Positions 13,892 to 23,228 of a DNA stretch of 64,000 bases are shown piece by piece. The position numbers and the translations under genes were made by a program. The DNA lies in NCBI GenBank assembly GCA_944388175.1, contig CALXHR010000003.1:1-64000 (forward strand), given 5' to 3'. Every line of letters starts with the position of its first letter. The first letter of the stretch is position 1. The DNA comes from an uncultured Gemmiger sp. GTDB lineage: Bacteria > Bacillota > Clostridia > Oscillospirales > Ruminococcaceae. The notes beneath the pieces are model-generated. The model saw only the letters and a list, made by a program, of their open reading frames with translations. It was not told the origin of the DNA and did no database searches.

Positions 13892-14423
13892 AGCATTTGA
13901 CCCCGCCGAGCTGGAAGAGATGCGCGCCGATCTGGAGCGCAACCCGGGCTACAAGGGGCTGGGCGTTGTTGCCCAGCTGCACGCCTGCAAGAGGGCCGAC
14001 GTGATCGACGCGCTGGGCCTGGACCCCGAGGACTATGCCCGCAAGCCGCAGCCCAAAGTGACCCCGGAGCAGCGGGCCGACGCCGTGGCCCGCGTCCTTG
14101 CTGGGGAAAACACAGCAGACATTGCTACCGAACTCGGCATCAGCAAAAACGCGGTGTATGCATGGGTGAGCAAGGCCAAGCAGGATGCCGCCGCCCAGCC
14201 CGAAAGTACCGTCAAAACGCCGCCCCAGCGGCCGGCAGTCAAGCTGTCGGCGGTGGCGCAGAGCCATTTTGAGGACCTGGACGCCGCCATTGATTACATG
14301 CGTCAGGCTGATTTGCTCAGCGAAGAAGAATTTGACGCGTTGGAACGTTTTCTGGCAACGCTGGGTGCCTTTGCCCGCGGCCTGGAATTCGCCGAAGAAC
14401 ACGCGGAAAGGAGCGCCGAATGA
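13884..14423 (+). CDS. Phage protein with internal helix-turn-helix
   Basis: 179 residues. The central segment TPEQRADAVARVLAGENTAD followed by IATELGISKNAVYAWVSKAK (about residues 60-100) is a transposase/resolvase-like HTH. It is flanked by a helical N-terminus and a C-terminus with several acidic helices. It may be an early DNA-binding regulator; the placement is not that of a terminase small subunit. Overlaps the next start by four bases. Confidence 0.6.
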   Translation: MSKAFDPAELEEMRADLERNPGYKGLGVVAQLHACKRADVIDALGLDPEDYARKPQPKVTPEQRADAVARVLAGENTADIATELGISKNAVYAWVSKAKQDAAAQPESTVKTPPQRPAVKLSAVAQSHFEDLDAAIDYMRQADLLSEEEFDALERFLATLGAFARGLEFAEEHAERSAE

Positions 14424-16417
14424 CACAGTATGTGAACGAGTACGGCACGACCTACGCTGTTCAGGAGTACAAGGGCGAGCCCAGGATCATGTGCCGGGCG
14501 AAAGACGGCAGCGACTGGCTGGTCAGCGGTACGCTGGCCGTAGTGGCCGCCGCCGCAAAGACCATTGTGGACGTACAGGATGTACTGGACAATCACGCCC
14601 GGACGCACGGCTGGCGGCCGGTGGAAGCCCCTAGCAGCGCCGAGCCGCCGGAGATCGTGGACGAGGGTAGCGGGCCGGAGGATGGATGCCCGTACCTTCA
14701 ACCCCTAGAAAACAGCCGTAAGTACACCTGCCAGTGCAGTATTTACAAAGAAAAGTTTGTGAGCAAAGAAACCTGCAACAAGTCGTACCGCACCTGCGGC
14801 TGGTATCTGGACAAGCAGGAAAAAGACGCTGCGCCCCCTGTAGCAGATGACGGTTTCCCGGACTGGGTGCAGCCCATGGCGGCGGAGTTCCTGCAATTTG
14901 ATTTTGTCCGCGCGCTCCCCGCGTTTACCGCCACTGAGCTGAAGAATAGTGATCCCGTGCAACACCATCAATGCGGGTCGATTGCGGACCACGGGTTGTA
15001 CTGTACCCGCCCCAAGGGTATTAAATTTACCGTCTTCCTCAGCAACCGGTATCTGGAAAAGTACTACACCTGGCCCGACTTTGTCCGCCGCTGCAAAGCG
15101 GCAGGGCTGGCACCCGAGCCGCTGCACCAAGACAAGGAGGATGCGCCATGCAACACGGAACCGCCTGCCCCGACCGGGGCTGCTGCTGCGACCACGGACG
15201 CGAGTGCTGCGCCGCAGCCGTCGCAGGCGGCGGAAACCTCGACCGGCTCACCGGTGAACAGCGCGGATGTAAGCAGTTGCCCCTCTGCCGAACCTGTCCG
15301 GCAAGCACCGGCCGCGTTGCCCCTTTCTGCCCCGGACACTGCCCCTACGAATCTGCCCGCGTTTGACTTTGGCGCACTGGACGCCGAGACCGCTGAAAAG
15401 CTGCGCGGCATCACCGACTGCGTGATGGAACTGTACCAGACCTACGCCTGGGGCATGGCCTACCAGGTGGGGCAGGCCCACGACCTGCTGTGCGGGGATA
15501 GCGACCGTTGTGAAACTGTTTCACAACGGTCAGAGAATGGGCAGTTTGCTAAAAAGGAAAAGACTTTCACCTCCTGGTGCGCTTACATAGGCGTGGAGCG
15601 CCGCAGCGCCTACAACCTGCTGAACGCCTACCGGCTGATCTGCAAAGCCACGCCGGAGCAGCAGCGCAACCTGCAACTGGCCCCGGCCAAGCTGCTGTAC
15701 GAGGCAGGCAAGAAAGACGTGCCCGACCAACTGGCCGACGCCGTGATGAACGGTGACATCACCAAGACTAAACAATTCCTGGACGCCAAGCGGGAGTGGC
15801 AGGCCAAACTGGACGCCGAGCGCGCCGCCCGGGAGAAAGCGGAACAGGCGCGGGAGGAATCCCGCAAGATAGCCAACACCATCGCCAACCAGCGCGACGA
15901 GGAGCGCCGCCGCGCTACCGAGGCCGAGAACCGCGCCGCCGAGGCCGAAAAGCAGCGCGACGGCGCGCGGGATGAAAACGCCAGCCTGAAAGCACAGATC
16001 CGCGAACTGGAAGCCCGCCCGGTGGAGGTAGCCGTCGCCCAGCCCGGCGAAGACCAAATCGAAGCCTGGCGCAAAGAGGGCGAAGCGCGCGCGGCGGCCG
16101 CCCTGCGGGAGAGCATCCGCAAGGCCGACCAGGCCAAGGCCGACGCGCAGCGCCAGGTGGACGCCCTGCAGAACCAGCTAGCGGCCGCCCGACCCGACGC
16201 CGACGCCTGCCAGCGCACCGTAGACACCCTGTACGAGACGACCGAAAACCTGCGCCTGCTGCTGCGCACCCAGCTGCGCCAAGCACAGCTGCCGCCCGCC
16301 ACCTACGGCACGGTCGTGGCGCATGTGCTGCAGGCCGCCGATGCCCTGCGGGACACTGTGCGCAGCTGCGCGCCCGCCGGCTACACCATGGACGATGAGG
16401 AGGATGATTTCCTGTGA
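14420..16417 (+). CDS. Large phage early protein, Cys-rich N-half plus coiled-coil C-half
   Basis: 665 residues in three parts. Residues 1-240 carry several Cys pairs (YTCQCSIYKEKF, CNKSYRTCGWY, HQCGSIADHGLYC). Residues 240-315 are an Ala/Pro/Ser/Thr-rich linker without conserved look. The C-terminal part begins FDFGALDAETAEKLRGITDC, contains SWCAYIGVERRSAYNLLNAY (similar to DUF3102-type phage proteins) and ends in a long coiled coil (about 455-550). The composition suggests that two ancestral genes were joined. A second open frame with its own ribosome site lies inside the linker. ATG after GGAGC-type site, overlapping the upstream stop. Confidence 0.65.
   Translation: MTQYVNEYGTTYAVQEYKGEPRIMCRAKDGSDWLVSGTLAVVAAAAKTIVDVQDVLDNHARTHGWRPVEAPSSAEPPEIVDEGSGPEDGCPYLQPLENSRKYTCQCSIYKEKFVSKETCNKSYRTCGWYLDKQEKDAAPPVADDGFPDWVQPMAAEFLQFDFVRALPAFTATELKNSDPVQHHQCGSIADHGLYCTRPKGIKFTVFLSNRYLEKYYTWPDFVRRCKAAGLAPEPLHQDKEDAPCNTEPPAPTGAAAATTDASAAPQPSQAAETSTGSPVNSADVSSCPSAEPVRQAPAALPLSAPDTAPTNLPAFDFGALDAETAEKLRGITDCVMELYQTYAWGMAYQVGQAHDLLCGDSDRCETVSQRSENGQFAKKEKTFTSWCAYIGVERRSAYNLLNAYRLICKATPEQQRNLQLAPAKLLYEAGKKDVPDQLADAVMNGDITKTKQFLDAKREWQAKLDAERAAREKAEQAREESRKIANTIANQRDEERRRATEAENRAAEAEKQRDGARDENASLKAQIRELEARPVEVAVAQPGEDQIEAWRKEGEARAAAALRESIRKADQAKADAQRQVDALQNQLAAARPDADACQRTVDTLYETTENLRLLLRTQLRQAQLPPATYGTVVAHVLQAADALRDTVRSCAPAGYTMDDEEDDFL
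15148..15366 (+). CDS. Nested Cys-rich small ORF with its own ribosome site
   Basis: A 72-codon frame lying inside the preceding gene in another reading frame. It encodes 11 cysteines (ACPDRGCCCDHGRECC near the start, later CRTCP and FCPGHCPY), and its ATG stands seven bases after a perfect AAGGAGG. In the host frame the same DNA gives only low-complexity linker. It may be an expressed zinc-binding protein, or a relic of a formerly separate gene now overprinted by a fusion. Confidence 0.45.
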   Translation: MQHGTACPDRGCCCDHGRECCAAAVAGGGNLDRLTGEQRGCKQLPLCRTCPASTGRVAPFCPGHCPYESARV

Positions 16418-16989
16418 ACGAAAAAGTACTGATCAAGCTGATGAAAGCCGCCTACAGGGGCGGCGGCGTGAAGCTCTGGCGCAGCACGAACGACGTGCTG
16501 TACCTGTGCGGTGCAGGCTGGGCCTGCGCCATGCTGTGGAAATACGTACCTGGCCCGGTGCTGGGGCTGATCGCAACCTGGTGCCACGGCCTGCCACGCC
16601 TGTGCCAGGGCTGGTGGTGCCTGGACGCCGCCGACGGCGAACCCGAGCCGGTGACAGGGATCCCCGAACCGCTGAACACACTGCAACACAGCGCCGTGAC
16701 CGACGAAGGGCTGTTGACGATGGACCTTGTCTGCATGGGGTACCGGGCCGTGCAGGGCAAAGACCTTTCGATTTTGTGGTTTGACGCCGCCGGCATTGAG
16801 ATGCTGGGTAAGCTGACCCGCTTTGGCGGCGACCTGACGAGCGGCCCCGACGGCATGCCCTGGGGCCGCTGGCACGACCCCGAGACCGGCACGGTGATCT
16901 ATCTGGAGACCGTCGAGCGCGTCCGCCCCGACCTGACCGCCAAACTGGGCGAGATCGACTACCACAAAGCCCCCGGAGGTGCGCAATGA
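16414..16989 (+). CDS. Phage early protein, unknown
   Basis: 191 residues, GTG start overlapping the upstream stop as GTGA. Near the N-terminus is a hydrophobic, Trp/Cys-rich stretch (VLYLCGAGWACAMLWKY), possibly a membrane-associated helix. The rest is soluble, with a motif MGYRAVQGKDLSILWFDAAG. Not recognised. Part of a tightly overlapping early operon. Confidence 0.55.
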   Translation: MNEKVLIKLMKAAYRGGGVKLWRSTNDVLYLCGAGWACAMLWKYVPGPVLGLIATWCHGLPRLCQGWWCLDAADGEPEPVTGIPEPLNTLQHSAVTDEGLLTMDLVCMGYRAVQGKDLSILWFDAAGIEMLGKLTRFGGDLTSGPDGMPWGRWHDPETGTVIYLETVERVRPDLTAKLGEIDYHKAPGGAQ

Positions 16990-17471
16990 ACGGCTACGAC
17001 GAAACCACCCTGCCCCGGGCCGTCGCCGCCTACGGGCCTTACCGGATCGAATACCGCGTCCTGCGGCGAGTGGGTGAACTGAACGACAAAACCGGCGAGC
17101 TGCAAGGCTATTTGGCCCAGCTGCTGGACGGTGAACCGGTACCCATGACCTGGGTGTCGGGCCGGATCGCCGGCGCCCGAATTGCCCTGATCGACCTGTA
17201 CGCCGAACTTACCCTGCTGGCCGAACTGCTGGGCGAACAGCCGTGCGCCGACGCGCACAACATGGTGATCACGTATGAGAACATCCTGCGCGGGCTGGAA
17301 AAGGACGTAAAGAAAATCGAACACGACCGCGCGTGCCGGTACGGCGCGCCGGCCGGCCCCGCCCCCGACACCTACCAGTACGACAAGCGCGAAGTGCTGG
17401 ACATGGTTTGCACCATGGCGGCCCGCAAGGCCGCCGAAAAAGAAAAGGAGGAACCCCATGGCACTGTTTGA
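16986..17471 (+). CDS. Helical phage early protein, unknown
   Basis: 161 residues, largely helical and acidic, with VSGRIAGARIALIDLYAELT in the middle and a lysine/glutamate-rich C-terminus. ATG overlaps the upstream stop, after GGAGG. The last 14 bases overlap the AAA NTPase gene, whose ribosome site (AAGGAGG) lies inside this gene. Not recognised. Confidence 0.55.
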   Translation: MNGYDETTLPRAVAAYGPYRIEYRVLRRVGELNDKTGELQGYLAQLLDGEPVPMTWVSGRIAGARIALIDLYAELTLLAELLGEQPCADAHNMVITYENILRGLEKDVKKIEHDRACRYGAPAGPAPDTYQYDKREVLDMVCTMAARKAAEKEKEEPHGTV

Positions 17472-18405
17472 ACCTGTGGCCCGCGAAAAAGCCAAGCTGC
17501 GCATGGCGGTGCAGGGCGTGTCCGGCGGCGGCAAGACGCTGGGCGCGCTGTACATCGCCTACGGCATGACCGGCGACTGGGGCAAGGTTGCCCTGATCGA
17601 CACCGAGCACGAGCGCGCCCGCGAGTACGCCAACCGCAGCGACCTGCCCACCCCCACCGGCACGTTCCTGTACGCCCACCTGGACCCGCCCTACAGCGTG
17701 AACAAGTACATCGACGCGGTGCGCAAGGGGGCCGAAGTTGTCGGCCCCGACGGCGTCGTCATTGTGGACAGCCTGTCCCATGCCTGGAGCGGCGAGGGCG
17801 GCGTGCTGGAATACAAGGACCAGATCGCCGCCAGCGGGCGCGGCCAGAACGGCTACACCGCCTGGAACGCCGCCGGCAAGCTGCAGAACAGCCTTGTGGA
17901 CAGCATCCTGTCGGTGCCCTGCCACACCATCTGCACGCTGCGCGTCAAGCAGGACTACGCCCTGCAGCCCAACGAGCGCGGCAAGATGGAGCCGGTCAAG
18001 CTGGGTCTGGCCCCCATCCAGCGCGATAACCTCGAATACGAGTTTGACATCGTGCTCTCCGTCGCCCGCGACCACATCGCCACTGCCAGCAAGGATGTGA
18101 CCTTTTTGGACGGGCTGCGCGCGGTCATCACGCCGGAACTGGGGCAGCAGCTGGCCGCCTGGCTGAACGACGGCAAGGAGCCGGAGCGCCCCACCTGCGC
18201 CGACTGCGGCAAGGTCATCCAGAGCGGCGTCAACCGCAAAACCGGCGAGATCATCCCCGCCGCCGACGTGGCCGCCCTGGGCGAAAAGCAGTTTGGCCGG
18301 CCGCTGTGCCGCGCCTGTTACAAGCTGGCGCTGGACGCCGCAAAACAGCAGAAAGAAGGTGCCGCCCATGATCCCGGCGAAAAAACACCGGCAGCACAGG
18401 GATAA
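17458..18405 (+). CDS. Phage AAA NTPase with C-terminal zinc finger
   Basis: 315 residues of the phage nucleotide-binding AAA_24 family, often placed next to recombination genes. Walker A is GVSGGGKTLG (residues about 20-29), Walker B VVIVDSLSHAW near 100. The C-terminus holds a four-cysteine finger (CADCGK ... CRAC) around 245-285. By gene neighbourhood it probably works as an ATPase in recombination or replication, like Sak4-type annealing-pathway ATPases. Confidence 0.8.
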   Translation: MALFEPVAREKAKLRMAVQGVSGGGKTLGALYIAYGMTGDWGKVALIDTEHERAREYANRSDLPTPTGTFLYAHLDPPYSVNKYIDAVRKGAEVVGPDGVVIVDSLSHAWSGEGGVLEYKDQIAASGRGQNGYTAWNAAGKLQNSLVDSILSVPCHTICTLRVKQDYALQPNERGKMEPVKLGLAPIQRDNLEYEFDIVLSVARDHIATASKDVTFLDGLRAVITPELGQQLAAWLNDGKEPERPTCADCGKVIQSGVNRKTGEIIPAADVAALGEKQFGRPLCRACYKLALDAAKQQKEGAAHDPGEKTPAAQG

Positions 18406-18817
18406 GCTGCAGCGCAGCCGCAGCCGTAGCGGGGCCGAATGGGAGGCTGAACTCTGTGAAGAACTGGACGCCCTGCCCCGGTCCTGGGCGCGGCGCTGGC
18501 CCAAAGCCTGGGCCGGGCAGCCCTGGGACATCAGCGCCATGGTGGAGGGCCGCGCCCTTGCCATCGAGTGCAAGAGCATCGCCCGGGGCAACCTGCCGTT
18601 TTCGGCCCTGCGCCCCAATGAAATCGAGAATTTGAGCCGGTTCGAGGATGCCGGGGGCTTCGCCCTGCTGGCGGTACGCCGCGCCGACCCGCCCGCCCGG
18701 GTGTTCGTGCCCTGGTGGACGGTGCGGCCGCACATCCTGGCCGGGGACCGCGGAAGCGTCCCCCTGGGCAGCCAGCCCCGGACGCTGGCCGAGGTGTGGG
18801 AGGTGAGCGCGCCGTGA
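18368..18817 (+). CDS. Holliday-junction resolvase-like PD-(D/E)XK nuclease
   Basis: 149 residues. The core WDISAMVEGRALAIECKSIA gives the D...ExK active-site signature, and RSRSGAEWEAELCEELDAL supplies the preceding glutamate helix. It resembles RecU/Hjc-like phage junction resolvases that process recombination intermediates. The frame is open further upstream, but the ATG after AAGAAGGTG is the likely start. It overlaps the NTPase gene by 38 bases and the helicase gene by four. Confidence 0.75.
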   Translation: MIPAKKHRQHRDKLQRSRSRSGAEWEAELCEELDALPRSWARRWPKAWAGQPWDISAMVEGRALAIECKSIARGNLPFSALRPNEIENLSRFEDAGGFALLAVRRADPPARVFVPWWTVRPHILAGDRGSVPLGSQPRTLAEVWEVSAP

Positions 18818-20256
18818 TCGTGACACTGGACGGCCGCCTGCATCTGACCGACTGCCCGGCGCCCCTGCGCCGCAAGCTGATGGAGCAGCTGACGATCCCC
18901 AACCCAGCCTACCAGCGGGCGGCAGCCATGGGCCTGCCGACCTGGGACGTGCCAAAAGACCTGATGCTGTTCCAGGTCGACCAGAACGAACTGATCTTGC
19001 CGCGCGGCATGGCCATGGAAGTCTGGCGGCAGCGCCCCAAGGGCACCACCCGCCGCGACCGTATGACGCGGTGCGCCGCGCCCCGGTGGCCGCCCGGCAG
19101 CATCACGCTGCGGGGGTACCAGCAGCGCACAGCGCAGGCCGTGCTGGACAGCAAGGTGCCGCAGGGGGTCATCGTGATGCCCTGCGGCGCGGGCAAGACC
19201 GAAACAGGGCTGTACATTGCGCGGGCCATCGGCCAGCCGGTATTGTGGATCGCCCACACGGTGGATCTGATCCGCCAGGTGTACGACCGCGCCGCCGACC
19301 GTCTGGGCCTGGCCGGCGACCAGCTGGGTATGCTGGCGGGCAGCACGCGGCGCATCGGCACCCACCTGACGGTGGCGACCGTGCAGACGCTCTACCACAT
19401 GGAGCTGGACGAACTGGCCGGGCGCTTCGGCGCGGTCATCGTGGACGAGTGCCAGCATGTGGTGGCCAACCCCGCCAACGCCGAGATGTACAACGCCGTG
19501 CTGGGCTGCCTGCCCGCCTACTACCGCTATGGCCTGACCGCCACCCCGCAGCGGGCGGACGGCCTGGCCGGGACCATCCACATGATCCTGGGCGACACGC
19601 TCGCCACCGTCAGCCAGCAGGAGCTGGTGGACGCCGGCGGCACTGTGCTGCCCGCCATCCAGCCTGTGCAGACGGAATTTCACTACAGCCCCGGCGCGCG
19701 GGAGTACGACCACATCGACCCCAACCGCCTGCGCCGCCACATGGCGGCCGACAACGCCCGCACCGCGCTGATCCTCGACCGGCTGATCCCCGACCTGCTG
19801 GCCGGGCACACCTGCATTGCCCTGGGCAGCAGCCTGGACATGCTGGCACGGCTGGAACAGGCCCTGGGTGCCGACAAGCGGCTGCAGGCAGCCGGCATCC
19901 TTTGCCGCAGCATCAACGGCAGCACCCGCGCCGCCGCCCGCGCCGAGACACTGCGCGAACTGCGCGACTCGGCAAGCCCCGTACAGTGCCTGCTGGCGAC
20001 CTACCAGCTGGCCAAGGAAGGCCTGGACATCCCGTGCGCCGACCGCCTGTTTCTGGTGCAGCCGGTGCGGGACGCCACCGCCATCCAGCAGGCCGTGGGG
20101 CGCATCATGCGCCCGGCCCCCGGCAAGCGTGATGCCATCGTCTATGACTTTGTGGACCGCTGGGTTCCCACATGCAACAACCAGTGGAACGCCCGCAAGA
20201 CCGTCTACCGCAAACTATCTGCCAATATTCTACCCATCCAGAAGGAGGACGCCTGA
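18814..20256 (+). CDS. SF2 DEAD/DEAH-box helicase
   Basis: 480 residues. Domain 1 has an ordered superfamily-2 motif set: LRGYQQRTAQAVL, Walker A PCGAGKTET, VDECQHV (DEAH-type box with Gln-His variant) and GLTATPQRADG. Domain 2 has a motif V/VI-like region LLATYQLAKEGLDIP and QAVGRIMRP. It resembles the phage UvrW/XPB-like group that unwinds replication or recombination intermediates. GTG start, ten bases after GGGAGG, overlapping the nuclease stop. The upstream frame extension lacks a start signal. Confidence 0.85.
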   Translation: MIVTLDGRLHLTDCPAPLRRKLMEQLTIPNPAYQRAAAMGLPTWDVPKDLMLFQVDQNELILPRGMAMEVWRQRPKGTTRRDRMTRCAAPRWPPGSITLRGYQQRTAQAVLDSKVPQGVIVMPCGAGKTETGLYIARAIGQPVLWIAHTVDLIRQVYDRAADRLGLAGDQLGMLAGSTRRIGTHLTVATVQTLYHMELDELAGRFGAVIVDECQHVVANPANAEMYNAVLGCLPAYYRYGLTATPQRADGLAGTIHMILGDTLATVSQQELVDAGGTVLPAIQPVQTEFHYSPGAREYDHIDPNRLRRHMAADNARTALILDRLIPDLLAGHTCIALGSSLDMLARLEQALGADKRLQAAGILCRSINGSTRAAARAETLRELRDSASPVQCLLATYQLAKEGLDIPCADRLFLVQPVRDATAIQQAVGRIMRPAPGKRDAIVYDFVDRWVPTCNNQWNARKTVYRKLSANILPIQKEDA

Positions 20257-20258
20257 CC

Positions 20259-20765
20259 ATGGAAACCATCAACAATTACGATTACCTGAACGCGCTGGAA
20301 AGCGACTACCAGCAGGCTGACACCGCCGAGACCGGCGGCCGGCTGCCCAATGGCCGGTATGTGGCCATCCTGAACGAGGCGCGGCTCTACCCGCCCGACG
20401 AAAAGAAGGGATACCCCCGCTTTTCCACCAGCTGGATCGTGACGGACGGCGAGTACAAGGGCCGGTACATCTACCTGTCCTTCAACTTCACGCCCCAGGG
20501 CTTTCCCTACTACAAGGCCTTCGCCAAGGGCGTCGGCGTCGAGCTGCCCCACCTGGCCATGCTGCCCGACCATCTGGCCGACTTTACCGGCAAGATCGCG
20601 CAGCTGACGCTGGCGGAACAGAAAAACGACCCGCGCTACCAGAACGTCTACTTTGACCGCCTGCTGGGCGCCGGCAACATCGAGGACTACCGCAAACCCA
20701 AGACCGAGCAGGCCGACGCGCCGCAGTACGAGCCGGTCAGCGACGAAGAGGATATGCCGTTTTAA
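20259..20765 (+). CDS. Single-stranded-DNA-binding-like phage protein
   Basis: 168 residues. The middle (GRYVAILNEARLY, STSWIVTDGEYKGRYIYLSF) fits an OB-fold ssDNA-binding protein of the DUF669 type. The C-terminus SDEEDMPF closely resembles the acidic SSB tail (DDDIPF) by which SSB recruits partner proteins. It sits between the helicase and the primase/helicase, as expected for a replication SSB. ATG after AAGGAGG. Confidence 0.72.
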   Translation: METINNYDYLNALESDYQQADTAETGGRLPNGRYVAILNEARLYPPDEKKGYPRFSTSWIVTDGEYKGRYIYLSFNFTPQGFPYYKAFAKGVGVELPHLAMLPDHLADFTGKIAQLTLAEQKNDPRYQNVYFDRLLGAGNIEDYRKPKTEQADAPQYEPVSDEEDMPF

Positions 20766-20774
20766 GGAGGCAGC

Positions 20775-23219
20775 ATGCGCATCCCACAGGAACTACTGAA
20801 TATCCCGCGGTGGGTATGCTGCACAGCCAACAAGCTGCCCATTGACCCCAAGACCGGCAAGGCTGCCGACAGCACCGACCCGGCCACTTGGGCCGACTAT
20901 GCCACGGCGGCCGCAGCGGTCACCCCGCTGGGCTGCCGCGGCGTCGGCTTTGTGCTGGGCGACGGATTCGCCGGCATCGACATCGACCACTGCATCGACC
21001 CCGCCACCGGCGTCGTGGACGACACGGCGCTGGACATCGTGGACGCCATGCAGAGCTATACCGAGATCAGCCCCAGCGGCACCGGGCTGCACATCCTGTG
21101 GCGCGGCGAAAAGGCCGGCAAGGCCTGCCGGCGCGCCCTGGGCAGCGGCGTGGGGCTGGAAATGTACGACGGAGGCCGCTACTTTACCGTGACCGGCCGC
21201 AGCTGGCACGACCCGCCGCTGCCGCTGGCAGAGCGCACGGCCGAAGCTGCGCAGATCTACCGGCAGTACCTGGACCGCCCCAAGCCCGCCGCGCCCACAG
21301 CTGCACAGGCCCGCCCTGTGCAGCCCCGGCCGGCCGGGGCGCAAAGCGACGCCGAGATTCTCGAGATAGCCAAGCAGGCCAAAGGCGGCGACAAGCTGGC
21401 CGCCCTGCTGGCGGGCAACTGGCAGCCCTACGCTGCCAGCCACAGCGAGGCAGACCTTGCCCTGTGCAACCTGCTGGCCTTCTGGCTGGGGGCCGACAAG
21501 GCCCGCATGGACGCAGCCTTCCGCGCGAGCGGGCTCTACCGCAAAAAGTGGGACGAGCGCCGCGGCGCCGATACCTACGGCCACATCACGCTGGACCGCG
21601 CCATTGCCGACTGCCAGGACGTCTACGCCCCCGAACGCGCGCAGCCGCTGCCGCAGGAAGCCCCGCCCGGCGACGAGGTGGAGGCGCTGCTGCGCAGCAT
21701 GGGCGTGCACCGGCCGGCCGCAGCCGCACCGCAGACGCCACCCGCCAAAGCAGCCCCCGGCCGCAAGACCTACAGTATGGACGACACCGGCAACGCCCGG
21801 CGCTTCCGCGACCTGTACGGCGACCGGGTGCGCTACAACTATACGCAAAAGGTCTGGATGCTGTGGGACGGCAAGGTCTGGCGCCAGGACGAGACCGCCG
21901 CCGTCAAGCAGCTGGCCGACGAGATGCTGGACGGTATGGAGAAGAACCTGTTCGGCATCCATGACCCGCAGCAGGCGGCCGCCATGCGCAAGTTTATTGC
22001 CAAAAGCCGCGGCAGCCATGCCAAGGACAACCTGCTCAAAGAGGTACAGCACCTGACGGGCATACCGACCACCGACGCCGATTTTGACAAAGCCGGCAGC
22101 GCCCTCAACGTGCAGAACGGGTTCCTCAAACTGCGCAGCGGCAAGCTGTACCCCCATGACCGCGCCAGGCTGATCACCCGCCTGGCCGGCGCCGCCTACG
22201 AACCCGACGCCACCGCGCCCACCTGGCTGCGTTTTCTGGACGACGTGACCGGCGGCGACAAGGCGCTGCAAACCTACCTGCAGTGCATGGTGGGCTACAT
22301 GCTGACCGGCTCGACGCGGGAACAGTGTATCTTTTTCCTGTACGGCGACGGCTCCAACGGAAAGAGCACCTTTCTGGAGGTGCTGGCCGAGCTGATGGGC
22401 AGCTACGCCATGAACGCCCAGAGCGAAACGATCACCGCGCGCCGCCAGTCCGACAGCCCGCGGGCCGATATCGCCCGGCTGAAGGGCGCGCGGCTGGTGA
22501 CAATCAGCGAGTGCCCGGCCGACGTCTGGCTGGATGAGGCCATCGTCAAGCAGCTGACCGGCGGCGACGTCGTCACGGCCCGCTACCTGTACGGCCGCGA
22601 ATTTGAGTTTAGACCCGAGTTCAAGCTCATCATGGCCACCAACCATAAACCGCGCATCCGCGGCACGGATTCCGGCATCTGGCGGCGCATCCGGCTGGTG
22701 CCGTTTACCCAGCGCATCCCGGACGACAAGCAGGATCTGCAGCTGCCGGACAAGCTGCGCGCCGAGCTGCCGGGCATCCTCAACTGGGCGCTGGAGGGCC
22801 TGCGCCAATGGCTGGCTGCCAGCGCCGGCGGCAAACGCCGCGGCATGCCGCACTGCCCCGCCGTGGACAGCGCCACCGCCGAATACCGCGGCGAGCAGGA
22901 CCGGCTCAAGCAGTTTTTGGAGGACTGCACCGAGCCGGCCGCCAGCTATACTATCCAGGCAGGCGTGCTGTACCAGGTCTATCGCCGCTGGTGCGAGGAA
23001 AACGGAGAGCGATACCCGCTGACGGGTACCAAGTTCGGCCGCGAGGTGGCAAAGGGCCTAAAACGGGTCAAAACGCGCACCTCGTTTGAATACTGCGACC
23101 TGCGCCTGACCGACGAGGGCAACCGGCTCATGGTCTGCGCTTTGCAGGGCGGCAGCCGCCCCCGATCCGGCACGCCGCTGTACGAACAGCAGCGCATGGA
23201 TACGCTGCCCCGTTCCTGA
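20775..23219 (+). CDS. PrimPol-SF3 helicase replication initiator (P4/D5 type)
   Basis: 814 residues, the main replication protein of the phage. The N-terminal 200 residues form an archaeo-eukaryotic-type primase/polymerase module with Asp69 and Asp71 (FAGIDIDHC) and the SPSGTGLHI motif containing His106. The C-terminal half is a D5_N region followed by a superfamily-3 helicase with Walker A FLYGDGSNGKST near residue 525 and SF3 motif region VTISECPADVWLDEA. It probably recognises the iterated repeats just downstream, unwinds there and primes synthesis. ATG after AAGGAGG. Confidence 0.9.
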   Translation: MRIPQELLNIPRWVCCTANKLPIDPKTGKAADSTDPATWADYATAAAAVTPLGCRGVGFVLGDGFAGIDIDHCIDPATGVVDDTALDIVDAMQSYTEISPSGTGLHILWRGEKAGKACRRALGSGVGLEMYDGGRYFTVTGRSWHDPPLPLAERTAEAAQIYRQYLDRPKPAAPTAAQARPVQPRPAGAQSDAEILEIAKQAKGGDKLAALLAGNWQPYAASHSEADLALCNLLAFWLGADKARMDAAFRASGLYRKKWDERRGADTYGHITLDRAIADCQDVYAPERAQPLPQEAPPGDEVEALLRSMGVHRPAAAAPQTPPAKAAPGRKTYSMDDTGNARRFRDLYGDRVRYNYTQKVWMLWDGKVWRQDETAAVKQLADEMLDGMEKNLFGIHDPQQAAAMRKFIAKSRGSHAKDNLLKEVQHLTGIPTTDADFDKAGSALNVQNGFLKLRSGKLYPHDRARLITRLAGAAYEPDATAPTWLRFLDDVTGGDKALQTYLQCMVGYMLTGSTREQCIFFLYGDGSNGKSTFLEVLAELMGSYAMNAQSETITARRQSDSPRADIARLKGARLVTISECPADVWLDEAIVKQLTGGDVVTARYLYGREFEFRPEFKLIMATNHKPRIRGTDSGIWRRIRLVPFTQRIPDDKQDLQLPDKLRAELPGILNWALEGLRQWLAASAGGKRRGMPHCPAVDSATAEYRGEQDRLKQFLEDCTEPAASYTIQAGVLYQVYRRWCEENGERYPLTGTKFGREVAKGLKRVKTRTSFEYCDLRLTDEGNRLMVCALQGGSRPRSGTPLYEQQRMDTLPRS

Positions 23220-23228
23220 CGGGCTTTG

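Noticed and set aside
17269-19809. 846-codon minus-strand frame across the NTPase, nuclease and helicase genes
   Set aside because: It spans several clearly coding plus-strand genes with recognised motifs; composition is typical of antisense frames in GC-rich DNA.
20793-22853. 686-codon minus-strand frame inside the PrimPol-helicase gene
   Set aside because: Antisense shadow; no motifs and no start signal.
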